From NCBI GenBank assembly GCA_900169235.1, contig FWCC01000283.1:124001-188000 (forward strand): DNA of 64,000 nucleotides. Reading direction: 5' to 3'. Shown here in pieces: positions 21,046 through 33,563 of this stretch (positions are counted from its first letter, which is position 1; each line of letters begins with the position of its first letter). This DNA comes from Zarea fungicola (lineage: Eukaryota > Ascomycota > Sordariomycetes > Hypocreales > Cordycipitaceae). Position numbers and translations under genes: made by a program. A model generated the notes under the pieces. The model was not told the origin of the DNA and ran no database searches. It worked only from the letters and a program-made list of their open reading frames with translations.

Positions 21046-21774
21046 AGTGGCGTTTAGTTTATAGAAACAACTGCTATTTTCTTGGTGGCTGAGAGATTCT
21101 TTTTCAATTGATTATACCTAGCAATCTTGCTGATAGACAATGTGTTTGAGACTGGCCATGCACATCGCCACCCACTAGAGCCAACAACAAGTATCGGGAA
21201 ACGTACCGTCCCCGATTGGCAATCATATGTGAGCAAAAGTGATACGCATCTGCAATGTCTTGATGCTTTGCCTTTCACTTCCGACGAAAAATATACGAGA
21301 TGATGCAGATCGACTGTGATTTGTGTGACCCATGCACCTCGTCACAACGGGCAATACTATGCATGCAGTTAGTTTATGATTCGGATTCCAGCATACTCGT
21401 ATTCAGAATTCTAGGAACTTTTACGAAAAATAAATTACGGACTGTGTATTACCGTACCCTTGTCAATATTGCTTTAAGCTGCATGCGAGTAGTCGTGGGC
21501 TGTAAGCAAGCTGTCTCTGTCGTATTCTCGTCACTGCCACAATGGGGACGCGTTGCCTATACTGATTGAGAGTAGCAATTTAGATAGATATGAATAGTCT
21601 AAGGAGGCTTGACTTGTAGCTTATGCCTTGGCTCTTCGCTGAATAACCCTGGCAAGACTATTGGTTGAAGCTCTGCTTGCTTTATCAAAACCACTGCGCT
21701 GCCTCTCATCAGTCACATCAGGCCTGCAAACTGCCATCCTCACATAAGATATCTCATTCTGTGTGCATTTAAAA
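21046..21774. promoter_or_regulatory. divergent promoter, sugar dehydrogenase / chitin deacetylase
   Basis: A 729-bp region between divergent genes of the proposed polysaccharide locus. AT-rich, with no coding frame that I believe. Shared control of the two flanking genes is plausible. Confidence 0.4.
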
Positions 21775-23412
21775 ATGAAATTGACAGCTGCCGTTTTTAT
21801 TGGCCTCAGGGTTCTGGTTTTAGCGGCTGCCTCCCAGCCCAGAAACCAGCACCTGGGTACCCTACACAAGCGTCAGGAATGTGGTGTAGGAATCGGGTCT
21901 TGCGACCCCGGCGAGTGTTGTTCTGAAGGTGGATGGTGCGGAACGAGCCATGAGTATTGTGGGGGTTCTCAGTGTCAATTGGATTATAGTGATGCCTGCG
22001 ACACATTGTAAGTGAGGAAGAGTGGCAGCGCAGGGACTCGGCTAATATACTGCAGCAAAGGACCTTCAGGACCAGGAACGGAAAATATCCCTCGCGACGA
22101 AGTCGGACCAGTGCCATATGGTAAATAAAAGTGGCCTATGAAAATACATCAAAGTGGTCTAATGACTTACAGGGACAATCATTACAAATTGCAAGATCCC
22201 AGGCGCCATGGCACTCACCTTTGACGACGGCCCCGATATTTACACTTCTCAAATTCTTGACATTTTGAAATCATACGACGTCAGGGCCACCTTCTTCATC
22301 GCAGGAAATAATCGCGACAAGGGCCCGATTGATGACCCTTCCCGGCCAATGGGCGACATCCTGCGGCGCATGCACGATGAAGGCCATCAGCTGGCGAGCC
22401 ACACCTGGACGCACCGAAGCCTCGACAAGGTCAACAAGACGATCCAGTTCTCCGAGATGGTCTACAACGAAATGGCATTTCGCAACATTTTCGGCTGGTT
22501 CCCCGCCTATATGCGCCCGCCGTATCTGGAGTGCAGCGCGGGAAGCGGCTGCACCGACGCGCTCCGGACCCTGGGGTACCACATCATCACGAACAACATT
22601 GACACCAAGGACTACCAAAACGACTCGCCGGAGAATATACACATCTCCAAGGAGCGCTTCGAGGAGGGTCTCTCCGAGGACGCGGCCGGCAACAGCTACA
22701 TCACGCTCGCCCACGACGTGCACTACGAGACCGTCGTGACGCTCACCCCCTACATGATTGAGCTCTCACAGCAGCGGGGGTACAGGCTCATGACCGTGGG
22801 CGAGTGCCTGGGCGACCCGGGTGAGAACTGGTACAGGGACGCGCCCGGCGGTCCCACGTCGACCAAGACGACGGCGCGAGGGACGACGGTGACAACCACG
22901 ACCACGTCCTACACCGGTCCCACGTCGACCCTGGGGATCTCTCCGGACCAGAGCTGTGGTGGTAGCACAGGCTACACGTGCCAGGGCTCAGAGTTTGGCA
23001 ACTGCTGCTCATTTTACGGATTTTGGTAAGTGTGCGCGAGCTGACTATGATGCAAGGGACAATGCGCAAGGGACGAAGATCAAGGAAAGAAAACTAATAG
23101 TGTCATGCAGTGGATCTAGCGACAGCTACTGTGGCACAGGTTGCGATGTCGACTTTGGCGTGTGCAACCACGTTCCGCCTGGTGTTAGCGATAGCACGAA
23201 TGGACTCTGCGGGCCCAAGTTTTCAGCTACCTGTCTCAACTTTGGAAGTAAACGGTGCTGTTCGGTAAATGGATTCTGGTAAGTGCCGACTCCCGACGAT
23301 CTATGATTTCCATATTGAGTGTTGTGTGGATTGGGCACTGACAATTGATAGTGGTGCGACACCTTCACATTGTGGCGAAGGCTGCCAGGAGGATTTCGGA
23401 AGATGTGACTAG
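21775..23412 (+). CDS. secreted chitin deacetylase (CE4) with three chitin-binding modules
   Basis: 459 residues in five exons: 21775-22007, 22056-22120, 22173-23025, 23111-23278 and 23352-23412. Introns are 48, 52, 85 and 73 bp, and the total is exactly in frame. An N-terminal signal peptide is followed by a dibasic KR at about 32. The NodB deacetylase domain has TFDDGPD (115-121), HTWTH (176-180), RPPY (214-217) and LAHDVH (279-284), so the metal and catalytic residues are intact. CBM18 (hevein-type) cysteine modules flank it: one at about 35-75 and two at the C-terminus, after a Thr-rich linker at about 330-360. Each ends in a CGxxxxYCG- or CGxxxxHCG-like element. It should remove acetyl groups from chitin or a related GlcNAc polymer outside the cell. 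ATG 21763 is four codons upstream and in frame as an alternative start. Confidence 0.92.
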
Positions 23413-24551
23413 GGTGCATATTTCGGCAGGAAGAAAAGGACTGCAGCCAATCTGGCGTCATAGGAGAGTTTTGTCGAATTGCTGCAGCTAGGGACTAGGA
23501 TAGTAAGTTTAAATCGTATATTCAAGAGATCTGCATCCAAACTGAATCTCGCCACTCGTACGAAAACGTGGACTTGGGTACCGTGATACCAATCTCGTCA
23601 TTGCCGGCCAAAATTGAAACTTGAAAATAGACATATATTGCATGCTTCATGCTAAATTTAACCCTAATAGTATGCCCTTAAACCCGCATCACTCCCCTCT
23701 CTGCCAGGTCCAGGTCTGCCTGGGGTCACACGGCAGATCCGAGCCGCATCCCGCGTTGCACCGCCGACACGACAGTCTAGGGCTGTATTTGCACAGTAAT
23801 GCAAATGTTTTCATACTTTAATATGAAACTCGGCAATGGACAAAACTCCTCGCAGCCCACCCATTACGACGTTAGTTATGTCTCATGGCTTGTTGTCCGG
23901 CAGGATACGCGGAAGCCACCGTGGTACATTGGGCCGTTTCGTTAGTACTTTGTCTCGGTCTGTGCATATTCTTCTCGCAGAATTTCAATCAATGCCATTG
24001 TTATTGAAAATTCCAGCAAAGCCTGAGCTATACGAGGTGCCACGCCGAGTGAGTGATTTCAGAAGGTGCTACAGCAGCGCATGGAGAAGACGAGAAGACT
24101 GTCTCTTCCACCGAGTCAGAACAGGCTTGCAGCAAACACCACGGCCAATTACACTGTGCAATTGAGGCACACCGGATGTCCATGGTATCTACCGAGACCA
24201 TATGATGCAGGCCCCTATGTAGGAAACCAGTGCAGTGGAATTACGACGTCTCGTTGGTTGAAGTGACGTGAAGCGAGCAACGGCCAGCTCGCCACCTACC
24301 TCGCTTTGTCAAATCTCTTGGCTACCAATTATGGAGTCGACAGCAAATTAAGCCCGTCGATGAGTTGTGTGTGCAAGTATCGGGTATACGATGTTTGTTA
24401 GGGTAGTCAAGGGCAAACCGATGTGGATTCGCATAAATCTCGCTGCGCTGCCGGATGCCCGGGGGCCTGTGACTACTCGACTTGCGTCTGTGCCTTTCCG
24501 GTTTCAAGTCTCTCCAACTTTTACGTGGTAACTGGCATACTTGTGCTCATC
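23413..24551. other. intergenic, promoter of the glycosyltransferase
   Basis: 1.1 kb without a gene I can support. Open frames at 23836-24266 are short and lack motifs. It contains the 3' flank of the deacetylase and the upstream region of the glycosyltransferase. Confidence 0.45.
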
Positions 24552-26619
24552 ATGCAATCACCATTGACAGGGAATCAAGGGGAGTCTTCCAAGGCGGCCG
24601 TCCTGAATGATCTGTGCCCCCCACGACAGGCAGTACTTGCTGATGAAGACTCTGGATCTCGCGCTTCGGTATGTTGCATGCGAACCTGTTTTATCCATTT
24701 GCTTTAATATATCGATAGTTGTTGCTAATGTTTCAGTCCATCAACCGCCAAGTGTACGGTGTTTTGCCTCCGGGGATCCGTACCCCCCAAACGGTAAACT
24801 CGTGGAACTCGCACGGTAACGACTCCAGCACCTCGTTCAGCTCCGGTGTCACGCAGGAGGAAGCCAAGCTGCGATGGGATTCCGACGAAGAACTCAAACG
24901 CATGTCAAAGACGCTGCTTCGACTACAAAAATGGGGTCTCATCACTGGCCTCGTCGCCATCAACGGCGTGCTCATCTATGCGGCGCTGACGTATTGGCAA
25001 GTCTACTATCTCTTCATTGTACTGCTGAGCTCCAACACGGTCCTGCAGGCATTCATGGTTGTTTGCATTGTTGGGCATTTTATTTATAACAAGGTGTTTT
25101 GCGCATTGAGGAAGAGGAAGGAGACCGTGCCCGAAGAGCTAGAAAAGATGGTCATGTTGCTGCCTTGCTACAACGAGACACCAGAAGAACTTTCAAGATC
25201 ACTGGACTCGTTGGTCGACCAGGAGAATATTGAAGACCACCCGAAGCTCATTTTTATTGTCGTGGATGGCAATGTACGAGGGCCGGGCATGGCCAAGACG
25301 ACGCAGCGGTATCTGCTGGAGGACATCCTGGAGCCCGGACCGTGCCGCGTATTCCAAAATGGATACCGCGCGAGAGATGGGTTATTCATGCCCGTCAAGA
25401 TTCAGACGGGGACTTATCGCGCAGTCCCTTACATCTTTGTTGGAAAACGCTACAACCAAGGGAAGCGCGACAGCCTATGCTTCGCGCGGTCCCTCCTCTA
25501 CCATTACAGGCTACGGTCAGAAAATGCCGTCACCATGTTCAACAATGAGCTCTTTACGTATCTAGGCTCGGCGCTCATGCAGTGCGGCCTCTTTACCGTC
25601 GATTATCTGGTGGGCATGGATGCCGACACCGTCTTTGACAGGTACTGCGTGTCGGAGATGCTCAAGGCGATTCGCGAGAACCCCAAGCGGGTGGGCGTCT
25701 GCGGACACGTCTGCGTCGACTTTGACAGCCGCAACTTTGGCCTGTGGTCGCTGTACCAGTCGGTCGAGTACTCGCAGACGCAGGGTCTCCAGCGCATGTT
25801 CCAGTCGCGCATCACGGGCAAGGTCAACTGTCTGCCGGGCTGCTGCCAGCTGATCCGGGTGGACGAGGCCACCTTTGGCGATGCGGTTCTGCGGCAAAAG
25901 TTTGGGTACTGTCCCAAGCCAAACGACGTCATGACGCAGCACATTATGGGCAACTACTCTGAGGACAGCATCCATGCGTCCATCATTTTTAGCCTGTTCC
26001 CCAAGAAGCAGACGGCGCAGGCGCTGCGGGCCAAGGCGTTTACGATTGTGCCGCAGACGTGGAAGGTGTTTTTGTCGCAGCGCAAGCGATGGGCGCTGGG
26101 GAGCATCTCGAATGAGTTTGTCATGATTTTCCGACCGGGCATCATCCTGGTCGAGCGTCTGCAGAGTCTGGTGGCGGTACTGACGTGGGCGATTACGCCG
26201 TTTATTATTGCGGCCCTGGCAGAAATGATTATGCTATTTGTGAAGCACGGAAGAGAAGTGATTCAGAACACAGTCTTTGTGTCGCTATTTTCTCTGCTCC
26301 TGGTCCGATATGTAAGTCTGCATTCCTGCGGTGATGACCGGGACGGATGCGTTGCTAGTGTGTAGTTATGTTATGGCTAACACGGTTGCAGCTGTATTCG
26401 TTTTGCATCGGATTCTGGCTCCCACGCAACAACATGGAGCGATTGCAGTACTTTATTGGGTTCTTTATTCACTTTTTTTCATCGCCGTTTATGAATATTA
26501 TTATTCTGGTATACTCGTTGGCGCATTCGGATGACTTCAAATGGGGCAAGACACGGGAGGTGATTCAGGAGGACGGCGAGGAAAACACGGATGCGCAGGG
26601 TGGGCGAGGGACACACTGA
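24552..26619 (+). CDS. chitin-synthase-like family 2 glycosyltransferase, membrane protein
   Basis: 639 residues. Exons are 24552-24668, 24737-26311 and 26392-26619, with introns of 68 and 80 bp in phase 0. The 39-residue first exon is required because the ATG in exon 2's frame lies before the acceptor. Two N-terminal membrane segments (about 105-125 and 130-158) precede a processive GT2 core: LLPCYNE, NQGKRD, MDADT (333-337), CLPGCCQ (404-410), SEDS and QRKRW (487-491). This is the chitin synthase set in slightly altered form. C-terminal membrane segments follow, then an acidic tail. It is much shorter than class I-VII chitin synthases and lacks a myosin motor or cytochrome b5 domain, so I call it chitin-synthase-like. 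It likely uses UDP-GlcNAc or a derived UDP-sugar at the plasma membrane. Confidence 0.88.
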
Positions 26620-27132
26620 GAGACGGAGCTCTCTTATCCTTTTTTCTTTCTTTTTTTCTTTTCCTTTTAAACCATCAGGACATCACATTGGGAGTATTAA
26701 ACATATAAGAAGATGGCCAACTAGAATTGAAAACTGTATGTGATCTAACCAAATTAGGAAGGAAATGACGCTAGTAGCAGATCATCTAGCTTTTATAAGC
26801 TTAGCGTCTCACCATTCTCCAAAAAGTGTTGATTCCAATCACGACTTACACTGGGCCAATGATGCAGGCCAGATACAGCCAGATACAGGGCAGACGTAGG
26901 CCAGAAGCGGGTACCAGCGGCCATTGCTTGCGGCCAAGAGCGGCGGCTTGGTGGGGCAAAGAAAAAAGCTGCCATTTTGCTGTGGCGGGGTGCCTGGTTT
27001 CCCTCGGGCACATCCGACCCTGACACTAGTTCTTTTTAATTCAAAACGCCATCTTATTTCTCTTCATTTCTCTTCTTGATTTCTGCTTTGTCTGTCTTTC
27101 CTCCTCACATCTCTCATCGAAATCATTTCAAA
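26620..27132. promoter_or_regulatory. intergenic, promoter of cystathionine beta-synthase
   Basis: A T/C-rich 3' flank at 26640-26670, then the promoter and a CT-rich leader ending at 27132. An in-frame ATG at 27076 would add 19 residues and is judged to be in the leader. Confidence 0.5.
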
Positions 27133-28766
27133 ATGGCCGATTCTTCAACCGTCCCGCACGTTGGCCGCAAGCCCGCCACCGTCCTCTCTGCGACGGAGCT
27201 CATTGGCAACACCCCGCTCGTCCGGCTCAACAAGGTGCCCCAGTCGCTGGGTGTCGAATGCGAGGTCTATGCAAAGACTGAGCTGTTCAATGCTGGAGGC
27301 AGTGTCAAGGACAGAATCGCCCTGCGCATGGTTGAGGAGGCCGAGAAGAGTGGCAGGATCAAGCCTGGCGACACATTGATTGAGCCCACCAGTGGCAACA
27401 CGTACGTTTACCGTTGGAAATGAGCTGGCCGGCAGAAAATCAACGCCGTGTACTAACAGAAAATCGCAGTGGCATCGGTCTGGCCCTCGTCGGCGCCATC
27501 AAGGGCTACAAGACCATCATCACCATGCCCGAGAAAATGTCCGCCGAAAAGGTCTCCGTCCTCCGTGCCCTGGGCGCCACCATCATCCGAACCCCGACCC
27601 AGGCCGCCTGGGACGCCCCCGAATCGCACATTGGCGTTGCCCGCCGCCTCGAAAAGGAGATCCCCAATGCCCACATCCTCGACCAGTACGGCAACCTCGA
27701 CAACCCCAAGGCCCACGAGTTTGGCACCGCCGAGGAGATCTGGGAGCAGACCGGCGGCAACATCACAGCCATTGTCGCCGGCGCTGGTACCGGTGGCACA
27801 ATTAGTGGCATCGCCCGCGGCCTCAAGAAGCACAACAAGGACGTCAAGGTCATTGCTGCCGACCCCCACGGCAGCATCCTCGCCCAGCCCGAGTCGCTCA
27901 ACGACGAGCACGCCAACCAGCCCTACAAGGTCGAGGGCATTGGCTACGACTTCATCCCCGACGTCCTTGACCGTTCCCTGATTGACAAGTGGTACAAGAC
28001 TGATGACCAGGAGTCATTCTACCTTGCTCGTCGCTTAATCTCCGAAGAGGGTCTCCTGGTTGGTGGCAGCTCCGGCTCGGCCATGGCTGCCATGCTCAAG
28101 GCCGTCAAGGACTACGGCTTCAAAAAGGGCGACGTCGTTGTCGTCGTCTTGCCCGACAGCATCCGCAGCTACCTCTCCAAGTTTGCCGACGACGACTGGC
28201 TGGCCGCCAACAATCTCCTGCCCGTCAACGGCATCGAGACTGCGTCCGTCACCGCCCCCAACAGCAAGGCCTCTGCCGACCCCTACAACGGCGCCACCAT
28301 TGCCTCTCTGCGTCTCAAGCCCGTCACCTCGGTCGCCTCCACGGCCGAGTGCTCCGAGGCCATTGAGACGATGCGCGACAAGGGCTTCGACCAGCTCCCC
28401 GTCCTGTCCGGCGCCAACAGCAAGCTGGTCGGTGTCGTCACCCTCGGCAACCTGCTGAGCTACATCTCGAGCGGACGCGCCACCGGCCAGACCCAGGTCA
28501 AGGACGTCATGTTTGACTTTGGCCGCATGGATGAGATTGTCACCGACCCTCGCCAGTCCGCTGCCACGGGCGCCACCAAGGATGTCAAGCGCAAGTTTGT
28601 CGAAATTACCATGGACACCTCCTTGAGCTACCTCAGCAAGTTCTTTGAGTGGAACAGCGCTGCCGTTGTCACGGAGAAGAGCGCCGACAACAAGACGCTG
28701 TCCAAGCCCGTCGCTGTCGTCACAAAGGTTGACCTGCTCACCTGGATGGTCAGCAACAAGATCTGA
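27133..28766 (+). CDS. CYS4: cystathionine beta-synthase
   Basis: Condenses serine and homocysteine to cystathionine in transsulfuration; a cytosolic PLP enzyme. Exons are 27133-27401 and 27470-28766 with a 68-bp intron, giving 521 residues. The PLP lysine is K59 in NAGGSVKDR, with the substrate loop PTSGNTGIG across the splice junction and the phosphate-binding glycine loop AGTGGTISG. Two CBS domains occupy about 375-515, as in yeast Cys4. There is no N-terminal heme-binding segment, as expected for fungi. Codon third positions are strongly C-biased, which suggests high expression. Confidence 0.95.
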
Positions 28767-29095
28767 GGACATGCATATTCTGCATCGTGTTTGGTTAATT
28801 TCATTTGATTTGTTGCTTTGCTTTCACACCACATAGTTTTGTCTGGCGTTTTAATATTTGGTTCAACTTTAGCGGGACACTGATGTCAATAGATAGAAAG
28901 GGTAGACACCAGGGCGAGCCTTGTAGACTCTCAACGGCTACGGTTCGAGATATGATACATGATTTTTTAAAAAATACATAAAATAAAAATAAAAGAAACA
29001 TAACAAATTACGCACAAAAATTATCGAGATAATAAGAAGTGTAGGCATGGTTGATGCAGGTGTATTAATATTAGTAATGTAGAAGAACAATATGC
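28767..29095. terminator. convergent 3' flanks
   Basis: 329 bp shared by the 3' ends of cystathionine beta-synthase and SRP receptor beta. A/T-rich, with A-runs near 28965-29000 that fit polyadenylation signals on both strands. Confidence 0.4.
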
Positions 29096-29965
29096 CTAAA
29101 TTCTCTGCGCAATCCACCACCACCACTTGTCCACCTCGGGCTCCTCTGCCGTGACGCTGCCAGGCAAAACCTCGACGTCAATGTCAAACTCCTGCATCTG
29201 CGAAAAGGAAAACTTTTCCGAGCCAAACTCGCCCAGCCAGCCGTCCTGCTCCTCGGAGCCAATGTCGTCCGCACCGACACCCGAGTCCAAGAGACCCTTG
29301 CTCCGCGAGGTGCGTATCCTGTGAATCTCCGCTTCGAGCACAGACTTGACCATGGCGGCCGGGAGCGCCGTAAAGAGGTCCATCTTGTTAGCCGCCACCA
29401 GCACCGGCACGGACTGCTTGTCCTTGCCCTTCGACGTGGCCTTTTTCTGGAGCGCCAGCAGCACGTCGTGCATGTACTGCGCCGTCGGGGCCAGCACCTC
29501 GTGATCGCCGAGCGCCGCGGCGTCGACGACAAAGACGACGGCGCGCAGCTTCTCCGCGCGGGCGAGCCGGCCCATGGGCACGTTGCGCAGCTTGCCGTGG
29601 CCCGGGGTGTCGACGAGGAGGAACTTGGTGTAGGTGCCGTCGGACTCGTCGCGGTTCTTGTACGACGTCCGGGTGGCCGAGTCGGTCGAGGCGTTGAGCT
29701 CCACCGACTGCGACGACTGCGAGGTGTGCGTGGCGGCGGCCCGGGGGGTGGTGCTGCCGCCTCGCTCGTAGAGCGTCTGCAGGGCCGTCTTGCCGGCGTT
29801 GTCGGAGCCCATGAGCAGCACCGTCGGCGGCACCACGTACGTGACGGAGCTGGCGAGGGCAATGTGCAGCAGCACGGGCGCGCCGAGGACGACCACCAGG
29901 CCCAGGATCACGACGGCCCAGGACGGCGTCATGAGGAATGCCACAATGTCTGTAAAGGTCGACAT
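29096..29965 (-). CDS. SRP102: signal recognition particle receptor subunit beta
   Basis: A small ER-membrane GTPase that anchors the SRP receptor alpha subunit during co-translational targeting. 289 residues from M at 29965 (MSTFTDIVAF); an ATG 15 codons upstream at 30010 is in frame. One membrane segment (about 15-37) is followed by the P-loop GSDNAGKT (about 53-60), a switch II region LLVDTPGHGKLR and the guanine-specificity motif NKMD. No intron. A Ser/Thr-rich insert lies between the P-loop and switch II, as in other fungal members. Confidence 0.92.
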   Translation of the reverse strand: MSTFTDIVAFLMTPSWAVVILGLVVVLGAPVLLHIALASSVTYVVPPTVLLMGSDNAGKTALQTLYERGGSTTPRAAATHTSQSSQSVELNASTDSATRTSYKNRDESDGTYTKFLLVDTPGHGKLRNVPMGRLARAEKLRAVVFVVDAAALGDHEVLAPTAQYMHDVLLALQKKATSKGKDKQSVPVLVAANKMDLFTALPAAMVKSVLEAEIHRIRTSRSKGLLDSGVGADDIGSEEQDGWLGEFGSEKFSFSQMQEFDIDVEVLPGSVTAEEPEVDKWWWWIAQRI

Positions 29966-30708
29966 GATGTCGGTTCTGGCGGGCGGCAGCGTGGGCCGGC
30001 TACCGTTCAATTGACGAAAGAAGTGGAAGCGGTTGAGACGATGGCAACCAGGCTGTGCGAGTCGGTCGTCCTTTTATCGTTTGGCCGTGTGGTCGTTTGC
30101 TGGCCTGAGTTGGGTGGCTAAATAATAATAGGGCCACTTTGTAGGTTCAGGCAGTGGGGTTCGTCGGATCGCAGGATCCGTGTCTGGCCATTTCTGTGTG
30201 GCGGTTTCTTTCCACTTGCCACAGCATTGCACCAGCCACAGAAGCTCGCAGCCACAGCGCTGTTCTGGTGCCAGGGGCGAAGCAGCCATAGCAGGGCAAG
30301 GTCCCCTATTACTATTCCAACAGGCGCCATCTTACCACCGCTAGGCTGTAAAGGGCAAGCCTACGACAGCTCAGCCTCACAGCGAGCATCATCAATCTCC
30401 TCCAACCGGGGCTCCGGCACCGAAATTATCTATCGACATTGTTTTCCTCTCTTTCTGCCCTCCCGGCTCTCAGCATTGGGTAGCCTGCTTCATCGTGTAG
30501 GCAGATACTGCGCTCGTTAGTATCAGTTCATTTGCATCTCTAGCACGAGGCCGCGACAGCTTCAACAACCGCGCTTTACGTATATCCGTTGGAAGCCTTC
30601 CAGCCACGACGAACTGATCCAGTCGTCTGTCTCATTTGTCAACATTGTGTGGCTCTTGACTCTGATACCCCTGCCCTGCTGACAACGGGTCCGGCTGCCG
30701 ATCCCCGT
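29966..30708. promoter_or_regulatory. divergent promoter, SRP102 / AKR1
   Basis: A 743-bp bidirectional promoter and leaders. In-frame ATG codons exist on both sides, at 30010 for SRP102 and 30589 for AKR1. No other coding signal. Confidence 0.45.
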
Positions 30709-33137
30709 ATGGCTAGTCCGGCACGACCAAGCAGCACATCCGCTGCGTCGTCTGCTCCTATTCAACCATCCTCGAAAGCGTCCGCTGCCGTGCCGAAACT
30801 GGACAGCAACATGGAAATGGGAAGCATAAAAAACGAGACCACAGCGGCGCAGACGCAAGAGGCGTCTCCGCCAGCGCCAGCGCCGCCGCCTGAGCAGGAC
30901 ATTATGCAGTTTGCTCGCACTGGCGATGTACCCGCCATGGAAAAGCTCTTTGAGTCGGGCGAGTTTGACGCAACCTATACCGACGACGAGGGCATCACTC
31001 CTCTGCACGTATGTACTTGTGGGACTCGGAGCGCGCGCAGTGTAAAGAATGGCCGGCTAACGACGCGCAGTGGGCTGCGATTAACAACCAGTATGCAATG
31101 TGCAAGTTCCTCATCGACCACGGCGCCGAAATCAACAAAAAGGGCGGCGAGTCGGTAGCCACGGCGCTGCAATGGGCCGCCCAGCGATGCCACTACTATA
31201 CCGTCAACCTCCTCCTCGAGCACGGGGCCGACCCTCTCATCACCGATTCGCAGGGCTACAACACCCTCCACATCTCCACCTTTAACGGCAACGTGCTGCT
31301 GATTATCCTGCTGCTGCACCAGGGCATCCCCGTGGACGTGCTCGACAGCTACGGCCATACCTCACTCATGTGGGCGGCCTACAAGGGCTTCCCGCAGGTC
31401 GTCGACGTCTTCCTTCGATGGGGCGCCAGTGTGCACGCGACCGATGAACAGGGGTTCACGGCTCTCCACTGGGCTCTCGTCAAGGGACACGCAGGCTGCA
31501 TCCTCAAGGTCGTCGAGTACGGCGCAGACCGCTTCGCCAAGACGGACACTGGCAAGACGCCGGCCGTCACCGCAAACGAGCTGCATACCGAGAAGGCCTG
31601 GCATAGAGCGCTAAAGGAGTGCGGATTTGACCAAGACGGGAACCCATCGACGCCCCCGTGGCCCGGCGCGGCCTACTTTCTCCAGGACAAGCGTGCATTT
31701 TTGACGCGATTTCTCTTCTTGGTGCCCTTCTTCATGGTCTGGGCAGGCCTCATGGCGCTCTCGCACACTCCAGTATATCTGGGTATTCCCTCTGCGGTCC
31801 TTCTCTGCTACGGCATCACATTTTGCGCAAAGCAGGTGTTGGACTATGCGCCCTCAGATATGCGACAGTTTCACAAGACGGTACGTAAAACAATTCTCAT
31901 GTACTAATCAGCGAAATATACTAACCTGGAAAACAACAGCCGTGGCTTGCTGGTATCTTTGCTGCTAGTCTCTTCCTTGTCGCGACAAACTGGATCTTCA
32001 TCGTTCTGCCCTATACTCTGTTCAGAGGAGAGTCGTCACACATGTTACTCAACATTGTTTTTGGCACTTGCATGGCGCTCACGACGTTTTTCTACGTTGC
32101 ATGCATGCGCTACGACCCTGGATATGTACCGAAAATGAATGGCATCGCCGAGCAACGTGCCGTTATTGACGAGCTGCTGAAATCGTGGAAGTACGACGAG
32201 GCCAACTTTTGCGTTACGTGCATGATTCGTACGCCATTGCGCAGCAAGCACTGCCGTCGCTGCCAGCGCTGCGTTGCCAAGCATGACCAGTATGTGCTGT
32301 CCTGATCCTCTGAAGACCCTTGCTAACCGCGAAAAGTCATTGCCCTTGGGTGTACAACTGCGTGGGTGTCAACACGCATCGCCACTTTTTCTTCTATCTC
32401 ATTTCCCTAACTTTTGGCATCATCTTCTACAACTGGCTGCTGTATAATTGTAAGGCAAAACTGCAACTGAATCGCATTGTGTGTCATTTGCTAACAGCCG
32501 TACAGACTTTAGTGGCGTTTCCACCGATGCGTCTGACCAGTGCAACGTTCTTGGCCCGGGCATCTGCAGGCTGATCAACGCCGACGCATATACTCTACTC
32601 CTCGGCGGATGGATTACGCTGCAATTGACATGGGTCACCATGCTCGTTTCCACGCAGTTGATCCAAGTGTCTCGCGCCATGACGACTTATGAGAACATGA
32701 TGGGCATCAGCGCTGGACACACTTCTGCGACGGCCTTTACATCGACAGGCGCGCCCCTGGATCCCAACCATCCCATCACCACCGGTCCTGCTTCGGCGCC
32801 CGCTGCCGCTAAGCGTCCCACTGGCACCCTGCGGCAGTGGAGCCGTCTTCTCGGCGTCGACCCTTTCATCGAGACCATTGCCGGCCGCGGCGCCGCGACC
32901 GGAAAGGACCGCCGCAAGAAGAAGAACCCGTATAGCCGCGGCTGCCTCCTCAACTGCAAGGACTTTTGGTTCGACCCTGCACCCGTCTTTGGCCAGCGCG
33001 ACAATGGTGCTGCGCTGCTTGGCGGCGACAAGGTGGACTATACCGACATGTACGAGAGCCCGACGCTGATGCAGCTTACCGGTATGCGGGCCAGAGGCGG
33101 CTACGAGGCCGTTGGAGCCGAGGAGGAAGCAGTCTAG
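30709..33137 (+). CDS. AKR1: ankyrin-repeat DHHC palmitoyltransferase
   Basis: Transfers palmitate to cysteines of membrane-associated proteins in the Golgi and endocytic membranes. Five exons: 30709-31008, 31071-31880, 31940-32289, 32337-32449 and 32506-33137. Introns are 62, 59, 47 and 56 bp; the product is 734 residues. About six ankyrin repeats ([51 protein letters not shown]) precede four membrane segments. The Cys-rich DHHC domain [10 protein letters not shown]...[13 protein letters not shown] has its active motif at 486-489 and spans an intron within the first His. Length and layout match yeast Akr1. The start could be the in-frame ATG at 30589, adding 40 residues; 30709 is preferred because the upstream part looks untranslated. 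Confidence 0.93.
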
Positions 33138-33563
33138 GCTTATGGATGTTATATTTATTAATGCTTTTTCGTTATGGAGGGCGCAATGCAAAGGATTGGG
33201 TCTTGAGCATTAACTTTCGTGTATATCAGGATGGGCACTGCGTGTTGGGAGAGTAGCTGCAGGGAGTTTATTCTATTGGGTGAGCACTCGAAGAAGGCAG
33301 GGTGATGCCTAGTACAGAGACGATTCATGAACATTTGGCATATAGGGCCTTTGTAATAGAAACAAGAAGAAAAATACATGCTTAATTTGTTATTTACTCG
33401 TTGTTATTTACTCGTTATTTTACTCATTGTTTCTCATGCCCATGGTCCTGGGCAAGTAGGATCCGTATTGTGGCTCTGCATTATTTCATTCTCAAGCCTT
33501 GTTCATCCATCGCTTGCATAAGTGCTGTAACCTTTTCTGCCTTTGTTATGGCCTTTTTTTTGT
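33138..33563. terminator. convergent 3' flanks
   Basis: 3' ends of AKR1 and the flavin monooxygenase. AT-rich, with a TTATTTACTCG direct duplication near 33389-33412. No gene. Confidence 0.4.

Noticed and set aside
27076..27132. N-terminal extension of cystathionine beta-synthase from an upstream in-frame ATG
   Set aside because: The added residues are not conserved-looking and lie in a CT-rich leader; MADSS is the normal start.
28035..28772. Minus-strand frames opposite cystathionine beta-synthase
   Set aside because: Strong third-position C bias in the real gene keeps antisense frames open; composition is Gly/Val/Asp-rich and meaningless.
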